Under the pieces are notes generated by a model. The model did no database searches. It had not been told where the DNA came from and worked only from the letters and a program-made list of their open reading frames with translations. 64,000 nucleotides of DNA from Caulobacteraceae bacterium (lineage in GTDB: Bacteria; Pseudomonadota; Alphaproteobacteria; Caulobacterales; Caulobacteraceae). The stretch covers positions 1 to 64,000 of the forward strand of contig JAIYCQ010000008.1 in the NCBI GenBank assembly GCA_027487945.1, written 5' to 3'. This document shows, piece by piece, positions 17,117 to 25,344 of the stretch. Made by a program: the position numbers and the translations under genes. Every line of letters begins with the position of its first letter. Within the stretch, counting starts at the first letter, position 1.

Positions 17117-17146
17117 TTGACGTTTCTGTGGGCTCGTTGCAATAAT
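17117..17146 (+). promoter_or_regulatory. promoter of the predicted small RNA
   Basis: TTGACG (17117-17122) and AATAAT (17141-17146) with an 18-bp spacer, close to the sigma70 consensus. The predicted start at about 17153 falls just before the first hairpin of the RNA. No match to the GGAAC-N16/17-CGTT general-stress promoter was found at this place. Confidence 0.55.
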
Positions 17147-17152
17147 GCCACG

Positions 17153-17276
17153 CATAACGGTAGCGCGCCCGACCTCGCGATACCGTCGCACCGTGCCGGA
17201 ACCTATCCCCTCCCGGCGGCGGCATGAGAGACCACCTTTGGCGCCCGGATGCTTCGCGCATCCGGGCGTTTCTTTT
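17153..17276 (+). ncRNA. candidate structured small RNA with C-rich loops
   Basis: About 124 nt between a good promoter and a very strong terminator, in the lolA-xth gap, with no plausible reading frame. Hairpin 1: ACGGTA (17157-17162) pairs with TACCGT (17181-17186) and CGCG with CGCG inside it, leaving the loop CCCGACCT. Hairpin 2: GCCGG (17195-17199) pairs with CCGGC (17213-17217), exposing AACCTATCCCCTC; an alternative pairing TGCCG/CGGCA exposes the same bases. Hairpin 3 is the terminator at 17242-17276. C-rich loops of this kind in alphaproteobacterial small RNAs pair with Shine-Dalgarno regions, and GsrN of Caulobacter has this general design. Identity with any known RNA is not established. 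Confidence 0.6.
17242..17276 (+). terminator. terminator of the small RNA
   Basis: An 11-bp perfect stem, CGCCCGGATGC (17242-17252) with GCATCCGGGCG (17258-17268), loop TTCGC, then TTTCTTTT. The strongest intrinsic terminator in the window. It could also end read-through from ftsK-lolA. Confidence 0.9.
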
Positions 17277-17302
17277 GGCCCGAAACCCCTTATCTGACGG
17301 TC

Positions 17303-18109
17303 ATGCGCCTCCGTCTCGCCACCTGGAACATCAACTCGGTCCGCCCACGCGGAGAGCTCATCGGCCGGATGGTCGACGAGGTGGCGCCCGACGTCCTGTG
17401 CCTCCAGGAGATCAAGTGCCAGACGGCGGAGTTCCCGAAGGCGATGTTCGAGGACCTGGGCTTTTCCCACTTCCGCATCGCCGGCCAGAAGGGCTGGCAC
17501 GGGGTGGCCATCGCCTCGCGCTATCCGATCGAGGACGCCCGGCCGCTCGAGGTCTGCCGCGAGGGGCATGCCCGCTGCGTCGGGGCGAAGGTCGCGGGGG
17601 TCGAGATCCACAACTTCTACATTCCGGCCGGCGGCGACCTGCCCGACCGGGCGCTGAACCCCAAGTTCGACCACAAGCTGGATTTCTACGAGAGCCTGAC
17701 GCGCGAGCTGGCCCTGCGGGACCCGAAGGCCCCGCTGGTCGTCACCGGCGACCTCAACGTGGCGCCGGGCGAGTTCGACGTCTGGAACCACCGCCACATG
17801 TCGAAGATCGTCAGCCACACCCCGGTCGAGGTCGAGGCCTTCCGGGCCATGCAGGCATCGCTGGGGCTGATCAACCTGGTGCGGGAGGCGACCCCCGAGC
17901 CGGAGAAACTGGCCAGCTGGTGGAGCTACCGCGCCGCCGACTTCCGGCAGTCCAACCGCGGGCTGCTGCTCGACCACATCCTGGTGACGCCTGGCCTGCG
18001 CGACGCCGCCTTTGCCGGCGGCCGTGCCCAGGCCCGCATCCACGACGACGTGCGCGGCTGGGACAAGCCCAGCGATCACGCACCGGTGACCGCCGACTTC
18101 ATGGTCTAG
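17303..18109 (+). CDS. xth: exodeoxyribonuclease III (AP endonuclease)
   Basis: A 268-residue member of the exonuclease III/AP endonuclease family, which incises DNA at abasic sites in base excision repair. Motifs: LRLATWNINSVRPR at the start, CLQEIKCQTAEFP with the metal-binding Glu, VVTGDLNVAP with catalytic Asp/Asn, and GWDKPSDHAPV with the C-terminal Asp-His pair. The ATG at 17303 matches the family's usual N-terminus; an in-frame start at 17249 would lie inside the small RNA terminator and adds residues without family character. The gene ends 2 bp from the convergent toxin gene. Confidence 0.95.
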   Translation: MRLRLATWNINSVRPRGELIGRMVDEVAPDVLCLQEIKCQTAEFPKAMFEDLGFSHFRIAGQKGWHGVAIASRYPIEDARPLEVCREGHARCVGAKVAGVEIHNFYIPAGGDLPDRALNPKFDHKLDFYESLTRELALRDPKAPLVVTGDLNVAPGEFDVWNHRHMSKIVSHTPVEVEAFRAMQASLGLINLVREATPEPEKLASWWSYRAADFRQSNRGLLLDHILVTPGLRDAAFAGGRAQARIHDDVRGWDKPSDHAPVTADFMV

Positions 18110-18110
18110 C

Positions 18111-18527
18111 TCAGCAGGCGATCGCCTTGACGTGCCCGGCCGCGGCATACTCCAGCAGCGGCCGGTCGCGGGTCAGGATCCGGCAACCCAGGGCCCGGGC
18201 CGTCGCGGCGATGACGCGGTCTGCGGGATCCCGCAGACGCGACTGGGGCAGGAAGGACGCCTCCACCATGATCTCGGGGCTGAGGTCGGTCAGCTGCACC
18301 CCGGCCTCCACCAGACCTGTGAACCAGGTCAGCGGCGACTCCAGCAGCGCGATCCGGCCCCGGGCCACGAGCATCCCGAGCTCCCAGGCGGTGATCGGCG
18401 ACACATAGACCGCCGCCGCGGCCTGTTCCGCCTCGGCGATGGCGGCCCGCGCGCCCGGCGACAGTCCATCGGGGCGGGTCGCCCAGATGGCCGCACAGGT
18501 GTCCAGAAGGATGGGGGAGACAGTCAC
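18111..18527 (-). CDS. vapC: PIN-domain toxin, VapC type
   Basis: A 138-residue PIN-domain protein, probably an RNase toxin. The acidic active-site residues are visible: ILLDTCAAIWA (Asp9), SPITAWELGML (Glu near 49), and the third acidic motif LRDPADRVIAATA, which forms the metal-binding pocket, followed by ILTRDRPLLEY. It follows the antitoxin gene with a 4-bp ATGA overlap, implying translational coupling. Such modules serve in plasmid or chromosome stabilisation and stress growth control; the RNA target is unknown. Confidence 0.88.
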   Translation of the reverse strand: MTVSPILLDTCAAIWATRPDGLSPGARAAIAEAEQAAAAVYVSPITAWELGMLVARGRIALLESPLTWFTGLVEAGVQLTDLSPEIMVEASFLPQSRLRDPADRVIAATARALGCRILTRDRPLLEYAAAGHVKAIAC

Positions 18528-18898
18528 CGCTCGGCGTCCCAGATCTCACCGACGGGCGCAGCCAGATCGACACCCGCCGCGACGGTGACCGTGCCGCCGA
18601 GACGGGCCTGAATGCGTTCCAGAAGCGTCCCGGCCAGGGCCTGGGCGCGCGTGGCGTCCCGGGTCCGGCGAAAGACCAGCCGCTCGGCAGCGATATCCAC
18701 CCGTTCGGTGTGATAGCCGGCCGCCAGCCAGGCGCGGGTCATGACGTTGTTGCCCGGGTTGTTGCTCCACCAGGCGGGATACTTCTTCGAGGCCGGCAGG
18801 GGCTGACCGATGACGCGCTCGATCTCGGCGAAGGTCATCACCGCCTCGGACCCGGCGGCGCGGGCGAGAAAGTCGGTCAATGGCGCATACTTACTCAT
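18524..18898 (-). CDS. antitoxin of the PIN-domain pair, DUF7662-like N-terminus
   Basis: A 124-residue protein translated just before the PIN toxin and overlapping it by 4 bp, so it is almost certainly the antitoxin. It does not look like a usual VapB (AbrB or ribbon-helix-helix). Residues 3-78 (KYAPLTDFLARA, TFAEIERVIGQPLP, YPAWWSNNPG, RAWLAAGYHTERVD) match the pattern of the DUF7662-type domain otherwise found in small standalone proteins. The C-terminal ~45 residues, ending VGEIWDAER, probably wrap the toxin. An inverted repeat upstream (18911-18948) may be its operator. Confidence 0.7.
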   Translation of the reverse strand: MSKYAPLTDFLARAAGSEAVMTFAEIERVIGQPLPASKKYPAWWSNNPGNNVMTRAWLAAGYHTERVDIAAERLVFRRTRDATRAQALAGTLLERIQARLGGTVTVAAGVDLAAPVGEIWDAER

Positions 18899-18910
18899 GT
18901 TAGCCTCTGA

Positions 18911-18950
18911 GACACACTGAAAACTAACTGTAGACTTAGTAGTGTGTCAA
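18911..18950 (-). promoter_or_regulatory. inverted-repeat operator and -35 of the toxin-antitoxin operon
   Basis: GACACACT (18911-18918) and AGTGTGTC (18941-18948) form a perfect 8-bp inverted repeat with a 22-bp spacer, 13 bp upstream of the antitoxin start. On the minus strand the right arm overlaps TTGACA (18950-18945), a perfect -35 element; the -10 (TTAGTT) is weak. A toxin-antitoxin complex bound here would block the promoter. The region is also less GC-rich than its neighbours. Confidence 0.6.
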
Positions 18951-18999
18951 ACGCCGGAAAGCCTTTCACGGCTAGGCCCTGACCAGCGCCGAACCCGCA

Positions 19000-19689
19000 T
19001 CAGGGCTGCAGCCGATAGCCCCCCGCCTCGGTGAGCAGCAGACGGGCGTTGGCGGGATCGGGCTCGATCTTCTGGCGCAGACGGTAGACGTGGGTTTCCA
19101 GGGTGTGGGTGGTGACCCCGGCGTTGTAGCCCCAGACCTCCGTCAGCAGCTCCTCGCGCGACACCGATTTGGCGCCGCTGCGATAGAGGTACTTGAGGAT
19201 GTTGGTTTCCTTCTCCGTCAGACGGACCTTCCTCGCCTTCTCGTCGACGAGCAGTTTCTGGGCGGGGCGGAACTCATAGGGGCCAATGCGGAAGACCGCA
19301 TCCTCGGACGCTTCATGGCTGCGCAGGTGCGCCCGGATGCGGGCCAGCAGCACCCCGAACCGGAAGGGCTTGGTCACATAGTCATTGGCCCCGGAATCGA
19401 GGCCCAGGATGGTGTCGGCGTCGGTGGCCGCCGCGGTGAGCATGATGATCGGCGCAGTCACGCCGCCCTTGCGCATCAGGCGGCAGGCCTCGCGGCCATC
19501 CATATCGGGCAGGTCGACGTCGAGCAGGATCAGGTCAGGCCGGGCTTCCCGCCCCAGCCGCCCGCCCTCGCCGGCCGTCTCCGCCTGGACCACGGCGAAC
19601 TCCTCATGGAGCTGCAGCTGCTCGGCCAGAGCCGTGCGGAGGTCGTTGTCGTCATCGACGATGAGGAGAGTCTTGCGTTGCGCCATCAT
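19000..19689 (-). CDS. cenR: OmpR-family response regulator, probable CenR
   Basis: A two-component response regulator. The receiver domain covers about residues 6-120, with acidic pocket VDDD, phosphorylation site LLDVDLPDMDG (Asp about 57) and the KPF motif in YVTKPFRFG. The winged-helix DNA-binding domain follows (RLTEKETNILKYLYRSG, then THTLETHVYRLRQKIE). No histidine kinase is adjacent. The genomic neighbourhood and the sequence fit CenR, the essential cell-envelope regulator described in Caulobacter; that name is an inference. The start is the ATGATG at 19689/19686; an upstream TTG gives a longer N-terminus without receiver character. Confidence 0.72.
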   Translation of the reverse strand: MMAQRKTLLIVDDDNDLRTALAEQLQLHEEFAVVQAETAGEGGRLGREARPDLILLDVDLPDMDGREACRLMRKGGVTAPIIMLTAAATDADTILGLDSGANDYVTKPFRFGVLLARIRAHLRSHEASEDAVFRIGPYEFRPAQKLLVDEKARKVRLTEKETNILKYLYRSGAKSVSREELLTEVWGYNAGVTTHTLETHVYRLRQKIEPDPANARLLLTEAGGYRLQP

Positions 19690-19778
19690 CAGACCATGCA
19701 CCGGTTCGAGGCCTCTGGCCAACAGGCGGGCGAGGCAACCTGCTGCAGATAGGGAGGGCCCACGGCTATTTCACGGCG

Positions 19779-20441
19779 TCAGCCCCGGGCGCCGAACAGC
19801 GCCGAGCCGACCCGAACGCTGGTCGCCCCCTGCCGCACGGCGGTTTCGTAGTCGCCGCTCATCCCCATCGACAGCCTGTGAAGGCCGTTACGGGCGGCGA
19901 TCTCGGCCAGCATCGCGAAGTGGCGGTCAGCGGGCTCGTGCTCCGGCGGGATACACATCAGGCCCTCCACCGAAAGCCCCAGGTCACGGCAGTAGGCGAC
20001 GAAACCGTCGACCTCGCCCGGCGCGACACCCGCCTTCTGAGGCTCCAGGCCCGTATTGACCTGCACGTAGAGGCGGACGGCGGTTTCCGAGCGCGCCATC
20101 TCGCGGGCCAGGGCCTCGGCCAGCTTCTCGCGATCCACCGTCTCGATGACATCGAAGAGGGCCACGGCCTCGCGGACCTTGTTGGTCTGCAACGGCCCGA
20201 TCAGGCGCAGCTCGACCCCCTCGCGGCGCGGAATCCAGCGTCCCATGGCTTCCTGGACCCGGTTCTCGCCGAAGACCCGCTGGCCAGCGGCAAGCATGGC
20301 GTCGATCTTCTCGTCCGACTGTTGCTTGGAGACGGCGACAAGGGTCACATCGTCCGGCGACCGTCCGGCCTCCCGCGCCGAAACAGCTATGCGGTCCAGC
20401 ACGGAAAGGCGCGCGTCGGCGACAGCGGATGAGTGAGGCAA
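19779..20441 (-). CDS. yggS: YggS/PROSC family PLP-binding protein
   Basis: A PLP-binding homeostasis protein (220 aa) of the YggS family, a single-domain alanine-racemase-like barrel without known enzyme activity. The PLP lysine motif LVAVSKQQSDEKI, VFGENRVQEA, LIGPLQTNKVR and the phosphate-binding LSMGMSGDYETAVRQGATSVRVGSALFG are all present. The likely start is the TTG at 20441 (residues PHSSAVADARL follow), since the frame has no ATG at the right place; this start overlaps the divergent thiE-like gene by 13 bp. The start is less certain than the identity. Confidence 0.9.
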   Translation of the reverse strand: MPHSSAVADARLSVLDRIAVSAREAGRSPDDVTLVAVSKQQSDEKIDAMLAAGQRVFGENRVQEAMGRWIPRREGVELRLIGPLQTNKVREAVALFDVIETVDREKLAEALAREMARSETAVRLYVQVNTGLEPQKAGVAPGEVDGFVAYCRDLGLSVEGLMCIPPEHEPADRHFAMLAEIAARNGLHRLSMGMSGDYETAVRQGATSVRVGSALFGARG

Positions 20442-21052
20442 CGGGTGATCTCCAGCGGCTGGCGGACCTTGCGGCGTCCTTACGACCCCGGCTGCCCGGC
20501 GCAAAGCCCCTGCCCCGCCTGATCTTCGTGACGGATCCGGCGCGGACGGCCGATCCGGCGGCCATCGCGTCGCGGCTGCCGGTCGGCAGCGGGATCATCT
20601 ATCGGGCGTTCGGCGCCTCGGACGCCCTGGCCCGGGCGAGGGATCTGGCGACAATCGCCCGGGATCGCGGGCTACGGCTCCTGATCGGGGCGGACGCGGA
20701 TCTGGCGGCGGCGGTCGGCGCCTCGGGCGTCCATCTGCCGGAGCGCGATCTCGCGCGTGCGGCCGGGATGAAGGCGGCCTTTCCGGACTGGGTGATAACC
20801 GGCGCGGCCCACGGTCTGCAGGCCGCCCATCAGGCGGCGGCATCGGGCTGCGACGCCGTGCTCGCCTCGACCGTTTTCGCCAGCGCCAGCGCCTCGGCCG
20901 GACCGCCGATGGGCGCGGACGCCTTCACCGCCTTCGTCGCCGCAGCGCCCTTGCCGGTCTATGCGCTGGGCGGGGTGAATGTGAAAACGGCGCCGGAGCT
21001 GGTCAGCTCGGGCGCCGCGGGCTTTGCGATGGTGGACGGCTTCAGAACTTGA
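20429..21052 (+). CDS. thiE: thiamine phosphate synthase family protein (ThiE-like)
   Basis: A 207-residue TIM-barrel of the TMP synthase/TenI family: PRLIFVTDPART near the start, LRLLIGADADLAAAVGASGVHLPERD, GCDAVLASTVFAS, and the phosphate-binding end PVYALGGVNVKTAPELVSSGAAGFAMVDGF. It joins the thiazole and pyrimidine halves of thiamine if it is a true ThiE. The canonical ThiE GPxFxTxTK segment is not seen (the equivalent reads ASTVFASASASAGPP), so a related or diverged activity is possible. It starts divergently from yggS with a short overlap and ends 11 bp into the convergent ntrZ. Confidence 0.75.
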   Translation: MSEATGDLQRLADLAASLRPRLPGAKPLPRLIFVTDPARTADPAAIASRLPVGSGIIYRAFGASDALARARDLATIARDRGLRLLIGADADLAAAVGASGVHLPERDLARAAGMKAAFPDWVITGAAHGLQAAHQAAASGCDAVLASTVFASASASAGPPMGADAFTAFVAAAPLPVYALGGVNVKTAPELVSSGAAGFAMVDGFRT

Positions 21053-21446
21053 AGGCGGTCTCGAGACGCACGCGCGGAGTTTCCTCGCGACCGTCGCTCT
21101 TGCGGATCGGGGCGGGCTGGTTGGGCCCGACGCCCACGGCGCCGCCGACGCGAAGGCGCGGCGTGACCTTGAAGAAGGCCCCGGCCTCGACATCGCGGCC
21201 CGAGGGACCGATGTCGGTGCGCGGCTTGATGTCGAGGGTCAGGCCCCAGCGGCCCTTGTCGGCGTCCCAGACCAGACGGCGGCTTTCCTGGCCGCCGAAC
21301 TGCGCGTCAGAGGCGTTGAAGTCGCTGCGGACGGAGAAACCGGCCTGCGGCTTGGGCTTGGCGGGCGAGGTCTGGGCGTGCGCAAACGTCGCCGGGCCCG
21401 CAATGGCCAGCGCCGAAATCGCGACGGTGCTCAGAAACCTGTTCAT
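21042..21446 (-). CDS. ntrZ: NtrZ family periplasmic regulatory protein
   Basis: A 134-residue exported protein: signal peptide (FLSTVAISALAIAGPATFAHA), then a domain with FSVRSDFNASDAQFGGQESR, RWGLTLDIKPRTDI, VEAGAFFKVTPRLRVGGAVGVG and the C-terminal TPRVRLETAFKF. The end resembles a small beta-barrel-like or calycin-like fold. This pattern matches NtrZ, reported in Caulobacter to act in the periplasm on the NtrY sensor kinase. Neither ntrY nor ntrX is in the window. The gene ends 11 bp inside the convergent thiE-like gene. Confidence 0.8.
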   Translation of the reverse strand: MNRFLSTVAISALAIAGPATFAHAQTSPAKPKPQAGFSVRSDFNASDAQFGGQESRRLVWDADKGRWGLTLDIKPRTDIGPSGRDVEAGAFFKVTPRLRVGGAVGVGPNQPAPIRKSDGREETPRVRLETAFKF

Positions 21447-21733
21447 ATCGCCCTGCCGGCTCCCCCAGCCGTCTCTCTCTCGCCATCATTCCTGAAGAAA
21501 CATGGTGAGCCTGAGGCGCGATTAAAGGCCGCTTTGGGTCGGGGTCAACCGGCAGCGGTCGCACTCGGGGAAAGAGTCCATCGATTCCCCGGTCGCCTGT
21601 TGCGCGAAGGCCACGAGATTCCCGTTTGGCGGCGAGGCGGCCCTGTTGTAGACGGGCAGTCAAGGCGTCGGGGGTGTACGCCGCCGCGCGAACATGAAAC
21701 GCGTGGCCCGAAACGTTGTTGGAGCGATACAAT

Positions 21734-22234
21734 ATGGCGTTTGCGCGCGGGTCTTGGATGCGGGTCGCCTCTGTCGGGGCTCTGACCCTGGCGCTCGTGG
21801 GCGTGGCCGGCTGCGGAACGGGCGGTTCACGGTCGGTCGAGAGCGAAGGCGGCGGCTGGTCGCCCTTCGGCCTCGGCGCCAGCGCCCCCAAGGGCCCCGA
21901 GGCGGCGCAGATCGGCGTCAACGCCTACCTTTGGCGCGCGACCCTGGACACGCTGTCCTTCATGCCCCTGGCCTCGGCCGACCCCTACGGCGGCGTGGTG
22001 ATCACCGATTGGTACACCAACCCCGAGAAGCCGGATGAGCGGTTCAAGACGACGGTCTACATCCTCGACACCCGACTTCGGGCCGACGGCCTGAATGTCA
22101 CCGTGTTCAAGCAGGTCAGCGACGGCGCCGGCGGCTGGACGGACGCCCCCACGGCGGCCCAGACCGAGACCGATATCGAAAACGCCATCCTGACCAAGGC
22201 CCGCCAGCTGCGTCTGGCCAACATGGCCGGCTAA
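21734..22234 (+). CDS. DUF3576 family lipoprotein
   Basis: A 166-residue lipoprotein with signal peptide and lipobox (ALTLALVGVAGC, Cys about residue 27). The mature part has the DUF3576 signature: IGVNAYLWRATLDTLSFMPLASADPYGGVVITDWY, then ERFKTTVYILDTRLRADGLNVTVF and a C-terminal ENAILTKARQLRLA. In alphaproteobacteria this gene commonly stands just before leuS and lptE, as here. The ATG at 21734 has a GGAG site 9 nt upstream. It probably works in the outer-membrane side of the envelope; exact role unknown. Confidence 0.88.
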   Translation: MAFARGSWMRVASVGALTLALVGVAGCGTGGSRSVESEGGGWSPFGLGASAPKGPEAAQIGVNAYLWRATLDTLSFMPLASADPYGGVVITDWYTNPEKPDERFKTTVYILDTRLRADGLNVTVFKQVSDGAGGWTDAPTAAQTETDIENAILTKARQLRLANMAG

Positions 22235-22261
22235 GCCGGCCCGGACCGCTCGAAAGCCTCT

Positions 22262-24838
22262 ATGGCCCGATACAATCCGAAGGACGCGGAGCCCCGTTGG
22301 CGTGAAGCCTGGGCCCGCAATGACGTTTTCCGCGTCGGCAACGACGATCCGCGGCCGAAGTACTATGTCCTCGAGATGTTCCCCTATCCCTCGGGGCGCA
22401 TCCACATGGGCCACGTCCGCAACTACGCCATGGGCGATGTCGTGGCGCGCTATCGCCGCGCCAGGGGTCATGCGGTGCTGCACCCGATGGGCTGGGACGC
22501 CTTCGGCATGCCGGCCGAAAACGCCGCCATGGAGCGCGGCATCCATCCCAAGGGCTGGACCTATGACAACATCGCCGGGATGCGGGAACAGCTGAAGGCG
22601 CTCGGCCTGTCGATCGACTGGAGCCGGGAGTTCGCCACCTGCGATCCGGAATACTACGGTCAGCAGCAGGCCTGGTTCCTGAAGTTGCTGCAGCGCGGCC
22701 TCGTCTACCGCAAGGAGGCCACGGTCAACTGGGACCCGGTCGACATGACCGTGCTGGCCAACGAGCAGGTCGTCGACGGGCGCGGCTGGCGCTCCGGCGC
22801 GGTCGTCGAGAAGAAGAAGCTGACCCAGTGGTTCCTGCGGATCACGGACTACGCCGATGATCTGATCGAGGGGCTGCAGACCCTCGACCGCTGGCCGGAG
22901 AAGGTCCGGACCATGCAGGAAAACTGGATCGGTCGCTCGACCGGTCTGCAGTTCTCGTTCGACTTCGACGGCGGTGCGCCGGAGGGGTTCGCGGCGGGCC
23001 TGGAGGTCTATACCACCCGCCCTGACACGCTTTTCGGCGCGGCTTTCGTCGGTATCGCGCCGGATCATCCGTTGGCCGAAACGCTGGCGGCTGACCCCGG
23101 GGTCGCGGCCTTCATCGCTGAATGCCGCAAGGGCGGGACCTCGGAGGCGGACATCGAGGGTGCAGAAAAACTGGGTTGGGATACCGGCCTGCGGGTCAGG
23201 CATCCGTTCGTCGACGGCGAGACCCTGCCGGTCTGGATCGCCAACTTCATCCTGATGGACTACGGCACCGGCGCCATCTTCGGCTGCCCGGCTCATGATC
23301 AGCGCGACCTCGATTTCGCCCGCAAGTACGGCCTGCCGGTCAAGCCGGTCGTGCTGCCGTCCGACGCCCATCCGGCCACCTTCATGGTGGGGTCGGAGGC
23401 CTATACCGGTCCCGGGAAGATCTTCAATTCCGGCTTCCTGGACAACCTGACCATCGAACAGGCCAAGGCCGCCGCCGTCTCCCGTATCGAGGCGATGGGC
23501 AGGGGCAAGGGCGCGACCGTGTACCGCCTGCGCGACTGGGGCGTCTCACGCCAGCGCTACTGGGGCTGCCCGATCCCGGTCATCCACTGCAAGACCTGCG
23601 GGACCCTCCCGGCCCCGGCTGACCAGTTGCCGATCATCCTGCCCGACGACGTCACCTTCGACCGGCCCGGCAACCCCCTGCTGCACCATCCGACCTGGCG
23701 GTTCGTGGCCTGCCCGACCTGCGGCGGCGAGGCCGAGCGGGAGACGGATACGCTCGATACCTTCATGGACTCGTCCTGGTACTTCGCGCGGTTCGCCAAT
23801 CCCCGGAGCGACACGCCGATCGACAAGGCCGCTGCCGACAAGTGGCTGCCCGTCGACCAGTACATCGGCGGGGTCGAGCACGCGGTGCTTCACCTGCTGT
23901 ACGCCCGCTTCGTGACCCGCGCCCTGAAGGACGAGGGCCTGCTGTCGGTGGCCGAGCCTTTCGCGGGCCTGTTCACCCAGGGCATGGTCACGCACGAGAC
24001 CTACAAGACCCAGGCCGGCGACTGGGTTGAACCCTCGCAGATCGTCATCGAGGCCGAGGGAAACACCCGTAGAGCCCGCGTGGCCTCGACGGGCGAGCCG
24101 CTGGTCATCGGCGACATCGAGAAGATGTCCAAGTCGAAGAAGAACGTCGTGGCGCCGGAGGAGATCTTCGAGGCCTACGGCGTCGACGCTGCGCGCCTGT
24201 TCGTCATGTCCGACAGCCCACCCGAGCGGGACGTGCAGTGGACCACAGGTGGCGTCGAGGGCGCCGGGCGCTTCGTGAACCGCGTCTGGGCGGAGTTCGA
24301 CGCCGAAGGCGCGGCGCCGTCAGGCCCGGACAGCGACCCGCGCGCGGAGGAGCTGCGCCGGGCGACGCACAAAACCATCAAGGCGATCACCGACTCCATC
24401 GAACAGTTCAGGTTCAACAGCGGCATTGCCCGACTGTATGAATTCCTGAACATCCTCAAGGGTTTCCCTGCGAGCGACGCCGGCGTCGCCGAGGCGCGGG
24501 CCGAGGCCCTTTCGGTTCTGGCCCGCCTGATCGCGCCCTTCACGCCCCATCTCGCGGAGGAATGCTGGGCCCGGATTGGCGGCGAGGGCATGGCCGTCGA
24601 CGCCCCCTGGCCGGTGGCCGACCCGGCCCTGACGATCGACGCGGAGCTGGTGCTGCCGATCCAGATCAACGGCAAGCGCCGCGACGAGGTTCGGGCGCCG
24701 GCCGACGCGGACGCTGCGACGGTTGAGGAATTAGCACGAGCCAACACCGCGGTTCAGGCGTACCTTTCCGCCAACAACCTCTCCATCCGCAAGGTGATCG
24801 TCGTGCCCGGCCGCATCGTGAACATAGTCGCGGGGTGA
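22262..24838 (+). CDS. leuS: leucyl-tRNA synthetase
   Basis: LeuRS (858 aa) charges tRNA-Leu. The class I signatures are present: HMGH in [10 protein letters not shown] (about 48-51) and KMSKS in [12 protein letters not shown] (about 621-625). Between them lies the CP1 editing domain ([13 protein letters not shown]). A four-cysteine zinc segment (CKTCGTL ... CPTCGGE) is near residues 445-485. The anticodon-binding and C-terminal domains follow ([13 protein letters not shown]). The stop overlaps the possible GTG of the next frame, and lptE begins 2 bp later, so leuS-lptE-holA is one operon. Confidence 0.99.
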   Translation: MARYNPKDAEPRWREAWARNDVFRVGNDDPRPKYYVLEMFPYPSGRIHMGHVRNYAMGDVVARYRRARGHAVLHPMGWDAFGMPAENAAMERGIHPKGWTYDNIAGMREQLKALGLSIDWSREFATCDPEYYGQQQAWFLKLLQRGLVYRKEATVNWDPVDMTVLANEQVVDGRGWRSGAVVEKKKLTQWFLRITDYADDLIEGLQTLDRWPEKVRTMQENWIGRSTGLQFSFDFDGGAPEGFAAGLEVYTTRPDTLFGAAFVGIAPDHPLAETLAADPGVAAFIAECRKGGTSEADIEGAEKLGWDTGLRVRHPFVDGETLPVWIANFILMDYGTGAIFGCPAHDQRDLDFARKYGLPVKPVVLPSDAHPATFMVGSEAYTGPGKIFNSGFLDNLTIEQAKAAAVSRIEAMGRGKGATVYRLRDWGVSRQRYWGCPIPVIHCKTCGTLPAPADQLPIILPDDVTFDRPGNPLLHHPTWRFVACPTCGGEAERETDTLDTFMDSSWYFARFANPRSDTPIDKAAADKWLPVDQYIGGVEHAVLHLLYARFVTRALKDEGLLSVAEPFAGLFTQGMVTHETYKTQAGDWVEPSQIVIEAEGNTRRARVASTGEPLVIGDIEKMSKSKKNVVAPEEIFEAYGVDAARLFVMSDSPPERDVQWTTGGVEGAGRFVNRVWAEFDAEGAAPSGPDSDPRAEELRRATHKTIKAITDSIEQFRFNSGIARLYEFLNILKGFPASDAGVAEARAEALSVLARLIAPFTPHLAEECWARIGGEGMAVDAPWPVADPALTIDAELVLPIQINGKRRDEVRAPADADAATVEELARANTAVQAYLSANNLSIRKVIVVPGRIVNIVAG

Positions 24839-24840
24839 CC

Positions 24841-25338
24841 ATGAAGGCGCGTTGGCTGGCCCTGGTTCTGCTCGCGACCGCCCCGCTCGTGGCCGGGTGT
24901 GGCTTCACGCCCCTCTACGCCCAGCCCGGCGTCAGCCCGGGCCTGTCGGCCATCGAGACCATCGCGCCGGAGGGGCGCACGGGTTTTCTGCTGCGCGAAT
25001 CCCTCGATGACGCCCTGGCCCGTGACGCGGCCGTTCCGGCTGCCTACACCCTGAAGGTCGACCTTCGGCAGACGCGCACGCCGCGCGGCCGCCGGGTCGA
25101 CGCCGCCGCCAGCCGGTACGAGCTGGTGCTCGAGGCGGACTGGACCCTGACAGAGGCGGCTACCGGCGTTGTCGCCTTCAAGGGCGAGACCAGCACCGAG
25201 GTGACCTTCGACCGCGCCGAGCAGCCCTACGCCTCGATTGCGGGCCATCAGGACGCCGAGGAACGGGCCGCCGCCGAGCTCGCGCGCAAGATCCAGCTTC
25301 AGCTGGCCACCTGGATGGCGCGCGGTCGGGCGGGCTAG
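24841..25338 (+). CDS. lptE: LPS-assembly lipoprotein LptE
   Basis: LptE (165 aa) plugs the LptD barrel in lipopolysaccharide export to the outer membrane. It has a signal peptide with lipobox (LLATAPLVAGC, Cys about residue 18) followed by GFTPLYA, the typical LptE opening. The rest follows the family pattern: LLRESLDDALA, YTLKVDLRQTRTPRG, and YASIAGHQDAEERAAAELARKIQLQL. The ATG at 24841 is preferred over a GTG at 24835. It sits between leuS and holA, the usual order in proteobacteria. Confidence 0.93.
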   Translation: MKARWLALVLLATAPLVAGCGFTPLYAQPGVSPGLSAIETIAPEGRTGFLLRESLDDALARDAAVPAAYTLKVDLRQTRTPRGRRVDAAASRYELVLEADWTLTEAATGVVAFKGETSTEVTFDRAEQPYASIAGHQDAEERAAAELARKIQLQLATWMARGRAG

Positions 25339-25344
25339 CCTGCC

